IMG/VR virus record: IMGVR_UViG_3300032291_003679
Span: 1 to 64,000 of that record
Strand: one strand, 5' to 3'
From: a virus
Length of the DNA: 64,000 nt
The notes beneath the pieces were generated by a model. It worked only from the letters and a program-made list of their open reading frames with translations, ran no database searches and had not been told where the DNA came from. Made by a program: the position numbers and the translations under genes. Below, piece by piece: positions 52,712 through 61,500 of the stretch; the first letter of the stretch is position 1, and each line of letters begins with the position of its first letter.

Positions 52712-53415
52712 GGTGCTACCTTTCCATTATCAATCCATGCTTGGTAAGTTACAGGCATCACGTCTTTGAATAATTGCTCGACAGCATCAGCGTATTCACG
52801 AATCTCAAGCTGAGCATTTTTATCAGTGCGCAGTGATAGGAAGTTCATTAATGAACGCGCATTGACTGTCCAGTAAAACTGAGTGAACATGGAAACTGGC
52901 AGCACCATTCGCGCTACTTCTTTAGCAATCCCAGCCTCAACCATCTCTTTATAAATTTTGTAAGAAGCAATGTTATTTGAATTGATTGCCGTCATCGCCA
53001 TACTAACCCGTGGGTCAGATGTGTCTAGCTGCTCAAAATCATAAGCACCAGGTTTTCCTGTCTGCGTGCGTATGTGTTCTGGAAGAGGAACATGAAACTC
53101 GTTTGGGACTTCAGAATATCTAGCAGAGAACTCGTTGAACGACCCCACTCTGTGGCGAAACCATTCGCGAGCAACAAACATCGGGCACTTAACGTGAAAC
53201 CTAAAAGAGTTGTGCTCAAAAGGTGTTCCATGCCGTTCTCTCATCAGAAATCCGATTAGCCCCTTGTCTTTGCCGGACAAATCACTATGCAATTCTGAAG
53301 AGTGCTGAGCAAAAGAAACTCTTGCTGAGTTAACGACAGACATGTCGTCGGCCATATAACCGTCAAGCCTTACGAATCCACCGCTGCCAGGCATTACTTC
53401 AATGAGGTTCCCCAC
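52708..53415 (-). CDS. thyX: Flavin-dependent thymidylate synthase
   Basis: 235 residues. The ThyX signature R-H-R-x2-S-x-N-E-x-S-x-R-Y is present at about 87-100 (RHRVGSFNEFSARY), with FEHNSFRFHVKCP before it. Makes dTMP from dUMP with FAD, methylene-THF and NADPH. First gene of the thyX-rmlACBD operon. Confidence 0.95.
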   Translation of the reverse strand: MGNLIEVMPGSGGFVRLDGYMADDMSVVNSARVSFAQHSSELHSDLSGKDKGLIGFLMRERHGTPFEHNSFRFHVKCPMFVAREWFRHRVGSFNEFSARYSEVPNEFHVPLPEHIRTQTGKPGAYDFEQLDTSDPRVSMAMTAINSNNIASYKIYKEMVEAGIAKEVARMVLPVSMFTQFYWTVNARSLMNFLSLRTDKNAQLEIREYADAVEQLFKDVMPVTYQAWIDNGKVAP

Positions 53416-53461
53416 ACTCGCTCCTATTTGTATCTTTTTGCCAATCCTAAAACTAGCAGGG

Positions 53462-53537
<76 letters not shown>

Positions 53538-53738
53538 TCATGGAGGGTTCGGCTTCTTTCGCAACGCTTCCCGCTGGCTTCAAAACAACGCTCAAACAAG
53601 GTGTTGGCTAAAACTCCAACTTTCGGTACACGACCTTAATATGCCTCTAACGTTAATCTCCACCTTGAGTACTAACATTCTTACTTGCCTCATTTAACTA
53701 ACAGCTGTACATGCTGCAAGCCCTCTGGCGAAATTTAC
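53538..53738. other. AT-rich spacer
   Basis: No gene, hairpin or repeat is seen apart from the upstream part of the tRNA-Lys transcript. Confidence 0.4.
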
Positions 53739-53951
53739 TTATATTGATGTTTCTTCATTGCTTGCTGCGTTTATTGCGTTCAAGTGTCTTGTCGGCAAGT
53801 AGTTTAACGCCGTAACAATTAGTTGCACAAAACGCCTATCAACGGTTCCTATCTCTTCCCAGCCATCCACCTCTTGGGTTGAGCAGAGAAGCGTACACTC
53901 CGAAGGATTATCGGCTTTGATGGAATAAGCGTAAGTGGGTTTATCAGTCAA
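53739..53951 (-). CDS. Small hypothetical protein
   Basis: 70 residues; strands and one helix (TVDRRFVQLIVTALNYLP). Overlaps the next gene. Confidence 0.5.
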   Translation of the reverse strand: MTDKPTYAYSIKADNPSECTLLCSTQEVDGWEEIGTVDRRFVQLIVTALNYLPTRHLNAINAASNEETSI

Positions 53952-54165
53952 CTTGGTCTTCCCCCATCAAGCGAAGAAGCTCCTCCTGGGTCATGGTTTT
54001 ACTTTTTTCGGTCGCCGCCCACAGCCATTGCCCGTCCGGGTTTACGCCGATTACTTCAATTAGGCCAGCTTTGCGGAGGAATTCCATGTCGTCGTGGAGG
54101 TCCTCGGGTGTGTATTCATCTTCCATGCCAGAAGAGTAGCCGCTGGTTACATCTCTGTCAAGCAT
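53944..54165 (-). CDS. Small winged-helix-like protein, paralogue of the 6288 gene
   Basis: 73 residues (ATG 54165; ATG 54126 gives 60). DMEFLRKAGLIEVIGVNPDGQWLW matches the 6288 protein closely. C-terminal acidic helix (MTQEELLRLMGEDQ). Confidence 0.6.
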   Translation of the reverse strand: MLDRDVTSGYSSGMEDEYTPEDLHDDMEFLRKAGLIEVIGVNPDGQWLWAATEKSKTMTQEELLRLMGEDQVD

Positions 54166-54369
54166 TTAAACATTTTCTAACAAAAGTTTTTCGATAAGAA
54201 CAACGGCATCACTCGCATTTGGGTGGTCTTTGTGTTTCGTGAGGAAGTCTCGTTTTTTACGCCGAAGCATTCGGGTCTGCATCGCTGGATGCACGGGTAC
54301 GACTGTTTCTATTGTTGAAAGTATTGCATTTAACTGAATCAAGAGTGTGCGCTGCTCTATTGATGTCAT
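54166..54369 (-). CDS. Small basic helical protein
   Basis: 67 residues; RMLRRKKRDFLTKHKDHPN basic patch between two helices. First of three genes. Confidence 0.5.
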   Translation of the reverse strand: MTSIEQRTLLIQLNAILSTIETVVPVHPAMQTRMLRRKKRDFLTKHKDHPNASDAVVLIEKLLLENV

Positions 54370-54389
54370 TGTTTTCTTTCTTTATTTAG

Positions 54390-54468
54390 TGGGCTTGGAG
54401 GGACTCGAACCCTCACTCCGAAGAACTGGTACCTAAAACCAGCGCGTCTGCCATTCCGCCACAAACCC
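54390..54468 (-). tRNA. tRNA-Leu (anticodon UAG)
   Basis: Acceptor GGGTTTG/CAAGCCC, anticodon arm CTGGT-TTTAGGT-ACCAG (anticodon TAG, reads CUA), a class II variable arm (TTCTTCGGAGT region), T arm GAGGG-TTCGAGT-CCCTC. No encoded CCA. Confidence 0.9.
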
Positions 54469-54483
54469 GGGTTTTGAGCCCAT

Positions 54484-54651
54484 CTAGCGCTTGGATGCTT
54501 CTTCTATCGCCATACAGTAGGAGCACCGAACACCGTACTCGCAGTTATCGTCATGATACGGCAGCGTGAGGCGATAAGCAATGTCGCGCCACTTATTCAG
54601 CTCTTGTTGCATTTTTGCTATGCGCTCGGTGAGTACTTCGTGCGTTTCCAT
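54484..54651 (-). CDS. Small Cys-containing protein (55 aa)
   Basis: Coiled start (LTERIAKMQQELNKWRDIAYRL), then CEYGVRCSYCMAIEE, a CxxC-type site. Lies between two tRNA genes. Confidence 0.55.
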   Translation of the reverse strand: METHEVLTERIAKMQQELNKWRDIAYRLTLPYHDDNCEYGVRCSYCMAIEEASKR

Positions 54652-54672
54652 GGTACGCAAGATAATACACTA

Positions 54673-54749
<77 letters not shown>

Positions 54750-54758
54750 GTGAATGTT

Positions 54759-54959
54759 TTATTTCTTGACCTTAAGAACACACCCTTGATGAGTATGTAC
54801 GGATTTCCCTTTTTCATCAACATGGTGGTTCATGTATTCTTCAGGTCCAAGATTTTTACAGACAGCACACTTTTTTGAATCAGTAGAGAATCCGATAAGC
54901 ATAAGAATGCCAGCAGCTCCCATAATAAAAGACGAGACTATGGCGAGATTATCAATCAT
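54759..54959 (-). CDS. Membrane-anchored zinc protein
   Basis: 66 residues. Membrane helix (IVSSFIMGAAGILMLIGF) then CAVCKNLGPEEYMNHH...HTHQGC. Same layout as the 47512 gene. TAATG overlap with the upstream RHH gene. Confidence 0.6.
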   Translation of the reverse strand: MIDNLAIVSSFIMGAAGILMLIGFSTDSKKCAVCKNLGPEEYMNHHVDEKGKSVHTHQGCVLKVKK

Positions 54960-55123
54960 TACTTTGAACCCTTTTTCTCTGAGTTTTCTAAATAGTCCCC
55001 GATTGCTTTTCTTATTACAGAAGCAACAGAGAGTTTGTTTCTTTCAGCAGCAGCTAGAAGCTTATCGTGCAGTTCTCTTGAAATATGCATAACAAGTTTT
55101 TCAAAGTCTTTATCTTTTGACAT
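54959..55123 (-). CDS. Ribbon-helix-helix protein (54 aa)
   Basis: KLVMHISRELHDKLLAAAERNKLSVASVIRKAIGDYLEN in parts: strand, helix, helix of the RHH fold. Likely a DNA-binding regulator. Confidence 0.75.
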   Translation of the reverse strand: MSKDKDFEKLVMHISRELHDKLLAAAERNKLSVASVIRKAIGDYLENSEKKGSK

Positions 55124-55135
55124 TTTTCTCCTTAG

Positions 55136-55210
55136 TGCTGGAGGCGGGATTTGAACCCGCGTGCACCCCTACGGTTTCCACACTTTATAAGAGTGAGCCG
55201 ATACTCCAGC
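55136..55210 (-). tRNA. Atypical tRNA, predicted anticodon UAU (Ile)
   Basis: Acceptor GCTGGAG/CTCCAGC (7 pairs) and T arm GCGGG-TTCAAAT-CCCGC are perfect. The best anticodon arm is CACT-CTTATAA-AGTG with only four pairs. The D arm is reduced to about nine bases (TATCGGCTC) and the variable region is long (about 20 bases). It could be a D-armless or decayed tRNA. Confidence 0.6.
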
Positions 55211-55229
55211 CATCGCGTATTAGATATGC

Positions 55230-55559
55230 CTAATCGGCGATGGCTATTCGTATGTTCTCAATAATTCGACTCTTGTTGAAACCGCCCGCCAAGGCTACGC
55301 GGCCAATTGGCGAGCCGTCCTTCAAAGCAACTAAAGCAGGTATTGATTTGATGTCGTATCGGATTCCGAATTCAGGAAACTCCTCGATATTGAGTTTGGC
55401 AAATTTTACTTCACTCTCCATCTCGGTTGACAGCTCATCAATGAGCGGCGCAATAATTTTGCATGGCCCGCACCACGGAGCCCAGAAATCTACAATTACA
55501 GGAATGTCGGAGCTGTTGACAAACTCGTCGTATGTATCTGCTGTTAGTTCTACTGTCAT
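55230..55559 (-). CDS. Thioredoxin
   Basis: 109 residues with the active site WAPWCGPCK (Cys30, Cys33) and cis-Pro region SIPALVALKDG. Reduces disulfides in the cytoplasm; in phages it may serve ribonucleotide reductase or a polymerase. Confidence 0.93.
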   Translation of the reverse strand: MTVELTADTYDEFVNSSDIPVIVDFWAPWCGPCKIIAPLIDELSTEMESEVKFAKLNIEEFPEFGIRYDIKSIPALVALKDGSPIGRVALAGGFNKSRIIENIRIAIAD

Positions 55560-55595
55560 GGTGAAATACTACCTTCCTTTGAGATGAATGCTACA

Positions 55596-56045
55596 TTAAT
55601 CATAAAGTTCGTTGATGAGCAAATCCTTGACATCGTCAGCCATAAGCAAAAAACCTCTGGCTGGGTTGTCTGCTCCACCAAGGGATATTTTCGTTGACTC
55701 GTTAAATTTGTCTTTGTTTGCTCTTAGGTATCTCTTTAGACGGCCTACGTCAATTACCACAAAACCTTGACCTGGGGAAAAAACGTAAACCCACCATTTG
55801 GCGGTTGTTACATTGATTCCGCTCTTGTGCCAAATTGGTTCGCCGTCTTGGTTGCGTACGCCACGTGGATTTTGGTCTGTTTCCACAACCATCCGACCGT
55901 TTCTATAGCGGTCTGTTTTTACTTCGAATGCTCCGTCAGACAGGTCATCAAGGAAACTTGATATTTCCTTCTCGCTCTGTTGGCCAAACTCTAAGTCAGC
56001 TTTGAAATCGAACTTGCGTCCGGGAATATCAAATGCTGAACTCAT
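55596..56045 (-). CDS. PD-(D/E)XK nuclease-like protein
   Basis: 149 residues. FEVKTDRYRNGRMVVET carries the E-x-K half of a PD-(D/E)XK site after a helix (EKEISSFLDDLSD). This layout is typical of phage Holliday-junction-resolvase-like nucleases. The first acidic residue (D34 region) is less clear. Overlaps the 56029 gene. Confidence 0.5.
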   Translation of the reverse strand: MSSAFDIPGRKFDFKADLEFGQQSEKEISSFLDDLSDGAFEVKTDRYRNGRMVVETDQNPRGVRNQDGEPIWHKSGINVTTAKWWVYVFSPGQGFVVIDVGRLKRYLRANKDKFNESTKISLGGADNPARGFLLMADDVKDLLINELYD

Positions 56046-56274
56046 CAGGAACAGCCTTAGTAAGTGTGGCTTCTATCTCGCCTTTTTCGTTCGGTCCATC
56101 GTTGACCGTAAGTCCGATAATTCCAAGAATACTTTCGGCCGCATCTTCTGTTGTAAGACGATTTTCTCTGTCTTCTTCAGGGCTCACATCTTCGTTATCT
56201 AGAAACTCATAAATTGTGTTTGCTATTAAATCATTGAGTGAAAGTCTTAGTTCAGCAGAACTTCTATTTGTCAT
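56029..56274 (-). CDS. Small acidic protein
   Basis: 81 residues; helical (LSLNDLIANTIYEFLDNE; EDAAESILGIIGL). No family recognised. Divergent from ssb. Confidence 0.55.
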   Translation of the reverse strand: MTNRSSAELRLSLNDLIANTIYEFLDNEDVSPEEDRENRLTTEDAAESILGIIGLTVNDGPNEKGEIEATLTKAVPDEFSI

Positions 56275-56346
56275 GGTTGACAGGCTACCACTATGGGTGT
56301 AGTCTGAACATGCCTTAGGGCGAACTTATAGAAAAGAGACAAACCA

Positions 56347-56823
56347 ATGAATTTGGCACCAGTGACAATCATCGGGAATCTGACAGCAGACCCCGAACTC
56401 ACCTTCACAACAACAGGACAGGCGAAGCTCAGCTTCTCTGTTGCAAACACCCATATCTGGTACGATGCAGCCGGTGAAAAGCAGGAGAAGACCAGCTACT
56501 TCAACGTAACAGCATGGCGTTACCTTGCAGAGAACTCAGCACGCACCCTTGAAAAGGGAATCGGAGTTGTTGTTTATGGACGCCTTGAGCAGCGCAGCTA
56601 CGAAGACAAGGAAGGCAACAAGCGTTCAATTGTTGAGCTCGTAGCAGAGGAAGTTGCAATTTCGACAAAGTCCCTTGAGACAATCGAGCGCCGTCAGCGC
56701 AGCGAAGGTGGCGAAGGTGGAGCACCTCGTGGAGGTTCAGCACAGCCACGTCGCTCACGTCCAAGCACAGCCAAGGTCCCAGCAGGCGGACTCCTTGAGG
56801 ACGCAGACTCAGAACCGTTCTGA
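56347..56823 (+). CDS. ssb: Single-stranded DNA-binding protein
   Basis: 158 residues. N-terminal OB-fold of bacterial type (VTIIGNLTADPELTFTTTGQAKLSFSVA; TSYFNVTAWRYLAENSARTLEKG in parts), a Gly/Arg-rich linker and the tip DADSEPF, close to the usual acidic DDxPF tip that binds partner proteins. Confidence 0.95.
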   Translation: MNLAPVTIIGNLTADPELTFTTTGQAKLSFSVANTHIWYDAAGEKQEKTSYFNVTAWRYLAENSARTLEKGIGVVVYGRLEQRSYEDKEGNKRSIVELVAEEVAISTKSLETIERRQRSEGGEGGAPRGGSAQPRRSRPSTAKVPAGGLLEDADSEPF

Positions 56824-56868
56824 GCATTAATTAGCCGTTAAGAGAGCCCGAGAGGCTCAACGGACAGC

Positions 56869-56908
56869 AAGCCCGGCCCTAGGGAAACCTAGAAAGGCCG
56901 GGTTTTTG
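56869..56908 (+). terminator. Rho-independent terminator of ssb
   Basis: CCCGGCC and GGCCGGG flank a 17-base loop with its own CCTAG/CTAGG pairing, followed by TTTTT. A smaller hairpin (GAGCC/GGCTC) lies at 56844-56858. Confidence 0.85.
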
Positions 56909-57023
56909 CATTTATATGGCAGTTATGGATAGAAAAACATTTCAAAAAAAAATCTGAGAAAAGTGTTGTCAAAGTAAAACCAGCGCCTTATGATTTCCTT
57001 ATCCCATTCACCTACTTATAAAC

Positions 57024-57284
57024 ATGGAGATACAAATGTCGGAATATAACAAGCTTCGCGAAAAAGGAATCAACCGAGGTCGGCCTCGTCATAGCCCTGA
57101 GCAAAAGGCTGAATCACAGCTTCGCAACTCGCTTCGCCAAGAGGCTCGTCGTCGCGCTCATCTTGTCCTCAAGGCTCGTCACACAGACGAGTTCAATGAG
57201 ATTTACGAGACAGAGATGAAAGACCTCATTAAGCAGGCAACAGCAGCAGAAACTGCTAAACCAAAGAAGACACGTAAGTCTTAG
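57024..57284 (+). CDS. Small basic helical protein
   Basis: 86 residues; KAESQLRNSLRQEARRRAHLVLKARH and a basic tail (KPKKTRKS). Likely nucleic-acid-binding. Convergent with the next gene (stops overlap). Confidence 0.6.
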   Translation: MEIQMSEYNKLREKGINRGRPRHSPEQKAESQLRNSLRQEARRRAHLVLKARHTDEFNEIYETEMKDLIKQATAAETAKPKKTRKS

Positions 57285-57430
57285 TCTTTTTCTTCTTGTT
57301 CTTCTTTGGACTCACCAGGACGAACAAATTCCTTAAGAAAACTTTTGGCCCATTCCCGGCGCTCTTCATCGTTCTGATTGAAGATGTCGTCGGGAATTGG
57401 TCTTACTCGGGGCAGTCTGCTATTCGACAT
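57281..57430 (-). CDS. Small charged protein (49 aa)
   Basis: RVRPIPDDIFNQNDEERREWAKSFLKEFVRPGE and acidic tail. Overlaps the end of the 57420 gene by 11 bases. Confidence 0.55.
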   Translation of the reverse strand: MSNSRLPRVRPIPDDIFNQNDEERREWAKSFLKEFVRPGESKEEQEEKD

Positions 57431-57617
57431 CGTTTTCTACCGCTTCATCTTCTGGGAATACTTTTTCGCCCGTCTTAAAGGCCATTTTTCTACGAATATG
57501 TTCGTATGAAGCAATAAGGTCTAGCGCCCGCTCTTCACCTTGTGTGTTTCTTTTTGCATCGATTGCAGCAATATCTGCGAGGAGCTTAATGTCTCCGTCA
57601 AAACCAGGGAATGTCAT
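57420..57617 (-). CDS. Small hypothetical protein
   Basis: 65 residues from ATG 57617 (TAAG-ATG after the previous stop). Helical (DGDIKLLADIAAIDAKRNT, ALDLIASYEHIRRK). Confidence 0.55.
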   Translation of the reverse strand: MTFPGFDGDIKLLADIAAIDAKRNTQGEERALDLIASYEHIRRKMAFKTGEKVFPEDEAVENDVE

Positions 57618-57618
57618 C

Positions 57619-57804
57619 TTAAAAGTCCTTATCTCTACCCTTGCGCACGTTACGCTTAAGTGCTTTGCGGCGTGAACTACCATATTCTATCTCAAGCCAT
57701 TCGTCAAAATCCTCATACGTCCCAGGACTCGCTTGTATGTATCTTTCATACTGCGCTAAAAGCTTGAGGTAATCTTCATCATCCGCGTCAAACTGTGATG
57801 GCAT
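57619..57804 (-). CDS. Small hypothetical protein
   Basis: 61 residues from ATG 57804. Acidic helices (DEDYLKLLAQYERYIQ; YEDFDEWLEIEYG) then a basic tail (SSRRKALKRNVRKGR). Confidence 0.55.
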   Translation of the reverse strand: MPSQFDADDEDYLKLLAQYERYIQASPGTYEDFDEWLEIEYGSSRRKALKRNVRKGRDKDF

Positions 57805-57811
57805 AACAATT

Positions 57812-58309
57812 CTATCCTTTTCTAACTTTCCTACCTGCTGCCGCGGCAGATTCTGTATTGGAAACAAATTGTCTCCCTTTCCTGCTACCAAGAATTTTTT
57901 TTCTATTGGTGGCTGCTCTTTGTGACGGCGTCAATTTTGACCAAGCCTTTGCTGGAAGGTACCTACGCGTGCCGCCTTTTCTTATGGCTGGCTTGCCGTC
58001 TGAAGTAGTCCACTTCTCACGAGTCCACTTCTTAAGCGAGCGCTGTGATTTTTTAGGAGCGCCTCTATATCCACCACCAGCTTTGCGGTACTCCATCGCA
58101 AGAAGCTGAGCTTTTCTTGCACTCCACTGACCAGGTTTTCCTCCACGTGAACCAGCCATAATGCGATTCTTAATTCGTTCACGGACTTCAGGCTTCGTGT
58201 AAGACATTTTGGCTGTCTTTTCAAGCATTGTGGGGGCGTCTTCAACAAACTTGGAGATAGAGTCTTCAACCCATGCCGGGCACTCTGGGGAATTTTTGTT
58301 TTCTCTCAT
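57812..58309 (-). CDS. DUF5872-like protein with viral N-terminal domain
   Basis: 165 residues. The segment YTKPEVRERIKNRIMAGSRGG, GKPGQWSARKAQLLAMEYRKAGGGY is a short viral domain; LKKWTREKWTTSDGKPAIRKGG, RYLPAKAWSKLTP is the DUF5872 pattern known from phages and large DNA viruses. Very basic; role unknown, perhaps packaged with DNA. Confidence 0.7.
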   Translation of the reverse strand: MRENKNSPECPAWVEDSISKFVEDAPTMLEKTAKMSYTKPEVRERIKNRIMAGSRGGKPGQWSARKAQLLAMEYRKAGGGYRGAPKKSQRSLKKWTREKWTTSDGKPAIRKGGTRRYLPAKAWSKLTPSQRAATNRKKILGSRKGRQFVSNTESAAAAGRKVRKG

Positions 58310-58548
58310 TGCTTGTCTTCTGCTTCTTTTTTGGCCTGATTAATTATCCATGTTGTTTCTGCGTTCATATTGTCAAGCCACGGGTGTGATTTAGCGAAAT
58401 CCGCCACTTGTTTAGCGCCGTCTTCTGCAGAATAGTCAATGCCAATCTGTCTAAACAGGTCGTAGATGTCTTCACATTCAGGAATGTCAAGTGTTCTGAA
58501 TTTTATAAAGTCTGCATTTTCTTGCGAATTGTCTATATTCATTGTCAT
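58306..58548 (-). CDS. Small acidic protein
   Basis: 80 residues; IPECEDIYDLFRQIGIDYSAEDGAKQVADFAKSHPW in parts. Overlaps both neighbours by four bases, so it is in the same operon as the polyprotein. Confidence 0.55.
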   Translation of the reverse strand: MTMNIDNSQENADFIKFRTLDIPECEDIYDLFRQIGIDYSAEDGAKQVADFAKSHPWLDNMNAETTWIINQAKKEAEDKQ

Positions 58549-61500
58549 ATCATTACCGCCACTGTTTTATCGCCCATCTGAATTCCGACTCTTGATAGGT
58601 CATTTGAAAATCCGTATAGATTTGCCATACCCGAGGTGAGGCCTCTATTTTTGTGTTCTTTAGAGACTTTTGCTTTACCAACATTGCGTCCACCAGCAAA
58701 CGACATAGACGCAACTGGCTTGGTGTTCTTCGCTTCAAACATGCTTGCCAGAATGTCTGACTGTGTTGACATCTTGTCAAAAAGCCCTTGTATTTTTCTG
58801 TCGCGAACCTTGAGGTATTGTTCGTGGGTAAAGACTTTGACCATGCCGTTTGTTCCAGCAACCATCCAGTAATCTTGCTTTTCTCCAGTTGCAAAATCAG
58901 TATTGCGAACTCTACGAGCTCCAGACACTGGTCCTTTTGTGAACTTCTTCGTGTTGCCTATCCTCTTTAGCTGCATTGAGCCGGTGTTGAACTTGTTCGA
59001 ATTAAGGTCACTCAGGGCTGCGCTAACTCGCTTTACGGATTCTTCATCAAGCGTAAAACCACCAGTTCCACCAGAATCTATAAACGCTGGACTGACATCT
59101 TCTCCACTCTCAAGAAGTTCCCAAAGTTTATTAAGGTTAGTTACTGCAATCTGGTCCTCTCCTAGTCCCATATCTGCAGCTTTGGTAAGGTTTTCTTCAG
59201 TATTTGGATAAACATCTACTACGTCAAGATAAACGGTTCCATCAGATACCCATCCACCGATTGTGGTTTTTTCAGCACCAGACTTAGGTTCCATAAAGGT
59301 CTTTGGTCCGTGGAAGTCCATCCAAGCCAAGAACGTGTCAACCAGTTCGTCTGATGGGTTTCCCTCGGCATCAAAGTCAGCCACTGCATCTACCTTCATG
59401 CCGTGCTTATTACGAGCAATCGCTATGCCTTCTTTGATGTCGTCCATTCGGTCGACCTCTACAGTGAAGCCACCCATAAACCCCTTTGTCAGAGTCGACT
59501 TAACCGCTGCAACGCGTTCTGGGTCTCTATTAAACGTGACTTTTATGTCGGCAGCTCGCATGCGCGCTTCAACAAAGTTGTACTTGATTACTTTTCCTGA
59601 AGAAAGACGATTTGAATTCTTCGAGGGAACAGGTCCAATGTTGTCTATTGCGTTGTCGTAAGTGTCTATTGTCGAACGGTAGGTTTTATTTTTTTGTATT
59701 TTAAGAATTTCTTCGTCGCTCATGTTGTCCAACAAAAGCATCTCGTTGCTTATGAAGTCTAGGAATCTAGAAAAATGCTCGCCTAAGTAGTCGCCACCCC
59801 TGCCGTCAATATGTCTGGACTCGTATAGTTCATTTGCATCATAAGTTCTGTTTTTTAGATACTGACGAACAACACCTGCATCTGACATTTCTGATTCTCT
59901 ATAGGCTCTCCCTACTTCTTTCCTAATTTCAGATATCGGCGGAATGCTTCTCTTGGCTCTAGCCCCAGAAGAAAGTTTTGCCGTTTGGCCCGTCATGGAG
60001 TCAAATTCTGTTTTAAATTCGTCAATATCGAGTGCTGCAAGCCTGTGATATGGCGGGTTTGTTTGTTTGTCTCGGTCGCTAAAGCTTGCGTTGATTAGTT
60101 TTACAAATTCTTTATCTTCATCGCTTTCAACACGCTTAAGCACCTCGGCGGGGAAAAATACAGATGGTGGCGTCATCATCATTGCTTCGGTCGGGCGACC
60201 AAGCAGAACTACTTCATCTTCGCCCAGACATCCAAAGCCGGTTAATGGATTTGAGAATATATTCTCGATAGGGACATACGCTTTAATAAGAATATTGTCG
60301 TCAAATAAATCTGGGTTGTCTACTTTTCCTGTCAACGATGTAGCGAAAGCCTGTGCCATGGAGCTGTTTGTTGTCCATGAAGAAAGAGGACGCATAGAAA
60401 CAGTATCTGCTTTTAGCTCTCCTCTAGGTACGCGCATTTCTGGAGTACCCTTCATGCCTCTCCATACCGCAACATGGGTAACGCCTTTTGTTTTGTAGTA
60501 ATGCTGTGTTGCTTCGTATATTGCAGACACCACAGAACGAACGGCTGCGCGTTGTTTTTCACTCAAAGACGGCGCGTCGTCGAATTCTAGGGCTGTCAAC
60601 TCTCCTCTTTCTTCAGGGTCAACTGCATCACCAAACCCGCTACCGGAACGAGGCAAGCCGCGAATGCCGCCATTCCATCCAACTGCTTCATCAAGTCCAA
60701 ACATTTCTCTTGCTTCGTGCTGTATAGCCAAAGCAACCGGGTTTGAGTTGTTCGCAGAAATAGCCCATGTATGAATGATGTCTGAAACTATCGCTGCCGC
60801 TGCTTCTCTTTCCCCCTCAGGGGTGTCGATATCAAAAAACGAAATACCTGAAGTGTATTCATATCTGTTCTTAAAATCTTCAGCAAAACCAGCAGAAGCT
60901 CGCAGCCTATTTATTAGAAAACCTTTAAATAGCTCTTTTGTTTCTTCGGAATCGATATTGGATTTATCAACAGTGATTATTCCCGCTTCAGCGATTTTTC
61001 GAAGGTATTCGTCAGTAAACCCGAGTTCCGACACAACCTTGACATAAGCTTTTCGCTGTTCCGGCGTTTGTTCGCTATCTGGAATTATTTTTCCATCTTT
61101 AATTACTGATTTTAGTAATTCAATCGGCTCACGCGGAGATAAGCCTAGTTTTGAAATTATGGCGTAACCATTTTTTCCAGTGGTAGGGTCAACCTCTCCT
61201 ATGGGGGAAAAAGCTACGACTAAGTCACTGCTTCCTCGTAGCTCTTCTCCACTCCGTATTCCTTTTGAGAATTCTTGAAGCATGTCACGTATGCGTAGGC
61301 CGAGCTCCATTTGTTTTTTAATGTCGTCTCCACCAACTTTAGTAAGGAGGTATGGAGTAAATATCGACTTCTCATCACCTATGTATATGTTGGTTAAGGC
61401 GTCCCACTCTGGACCAAAAAGTTCATCAAAAGAACGAGCTTCTAGTTGGTCAATCATTTCGTCAAAATAAAAACGACGTTGAATTATTTTGTCATGCTCT

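Noticed and set aside
58553-58894. Second-frame ORFs inside the giant gene and inside rml genes
   Set aside because: Shadow frames of long, well-supported genes.
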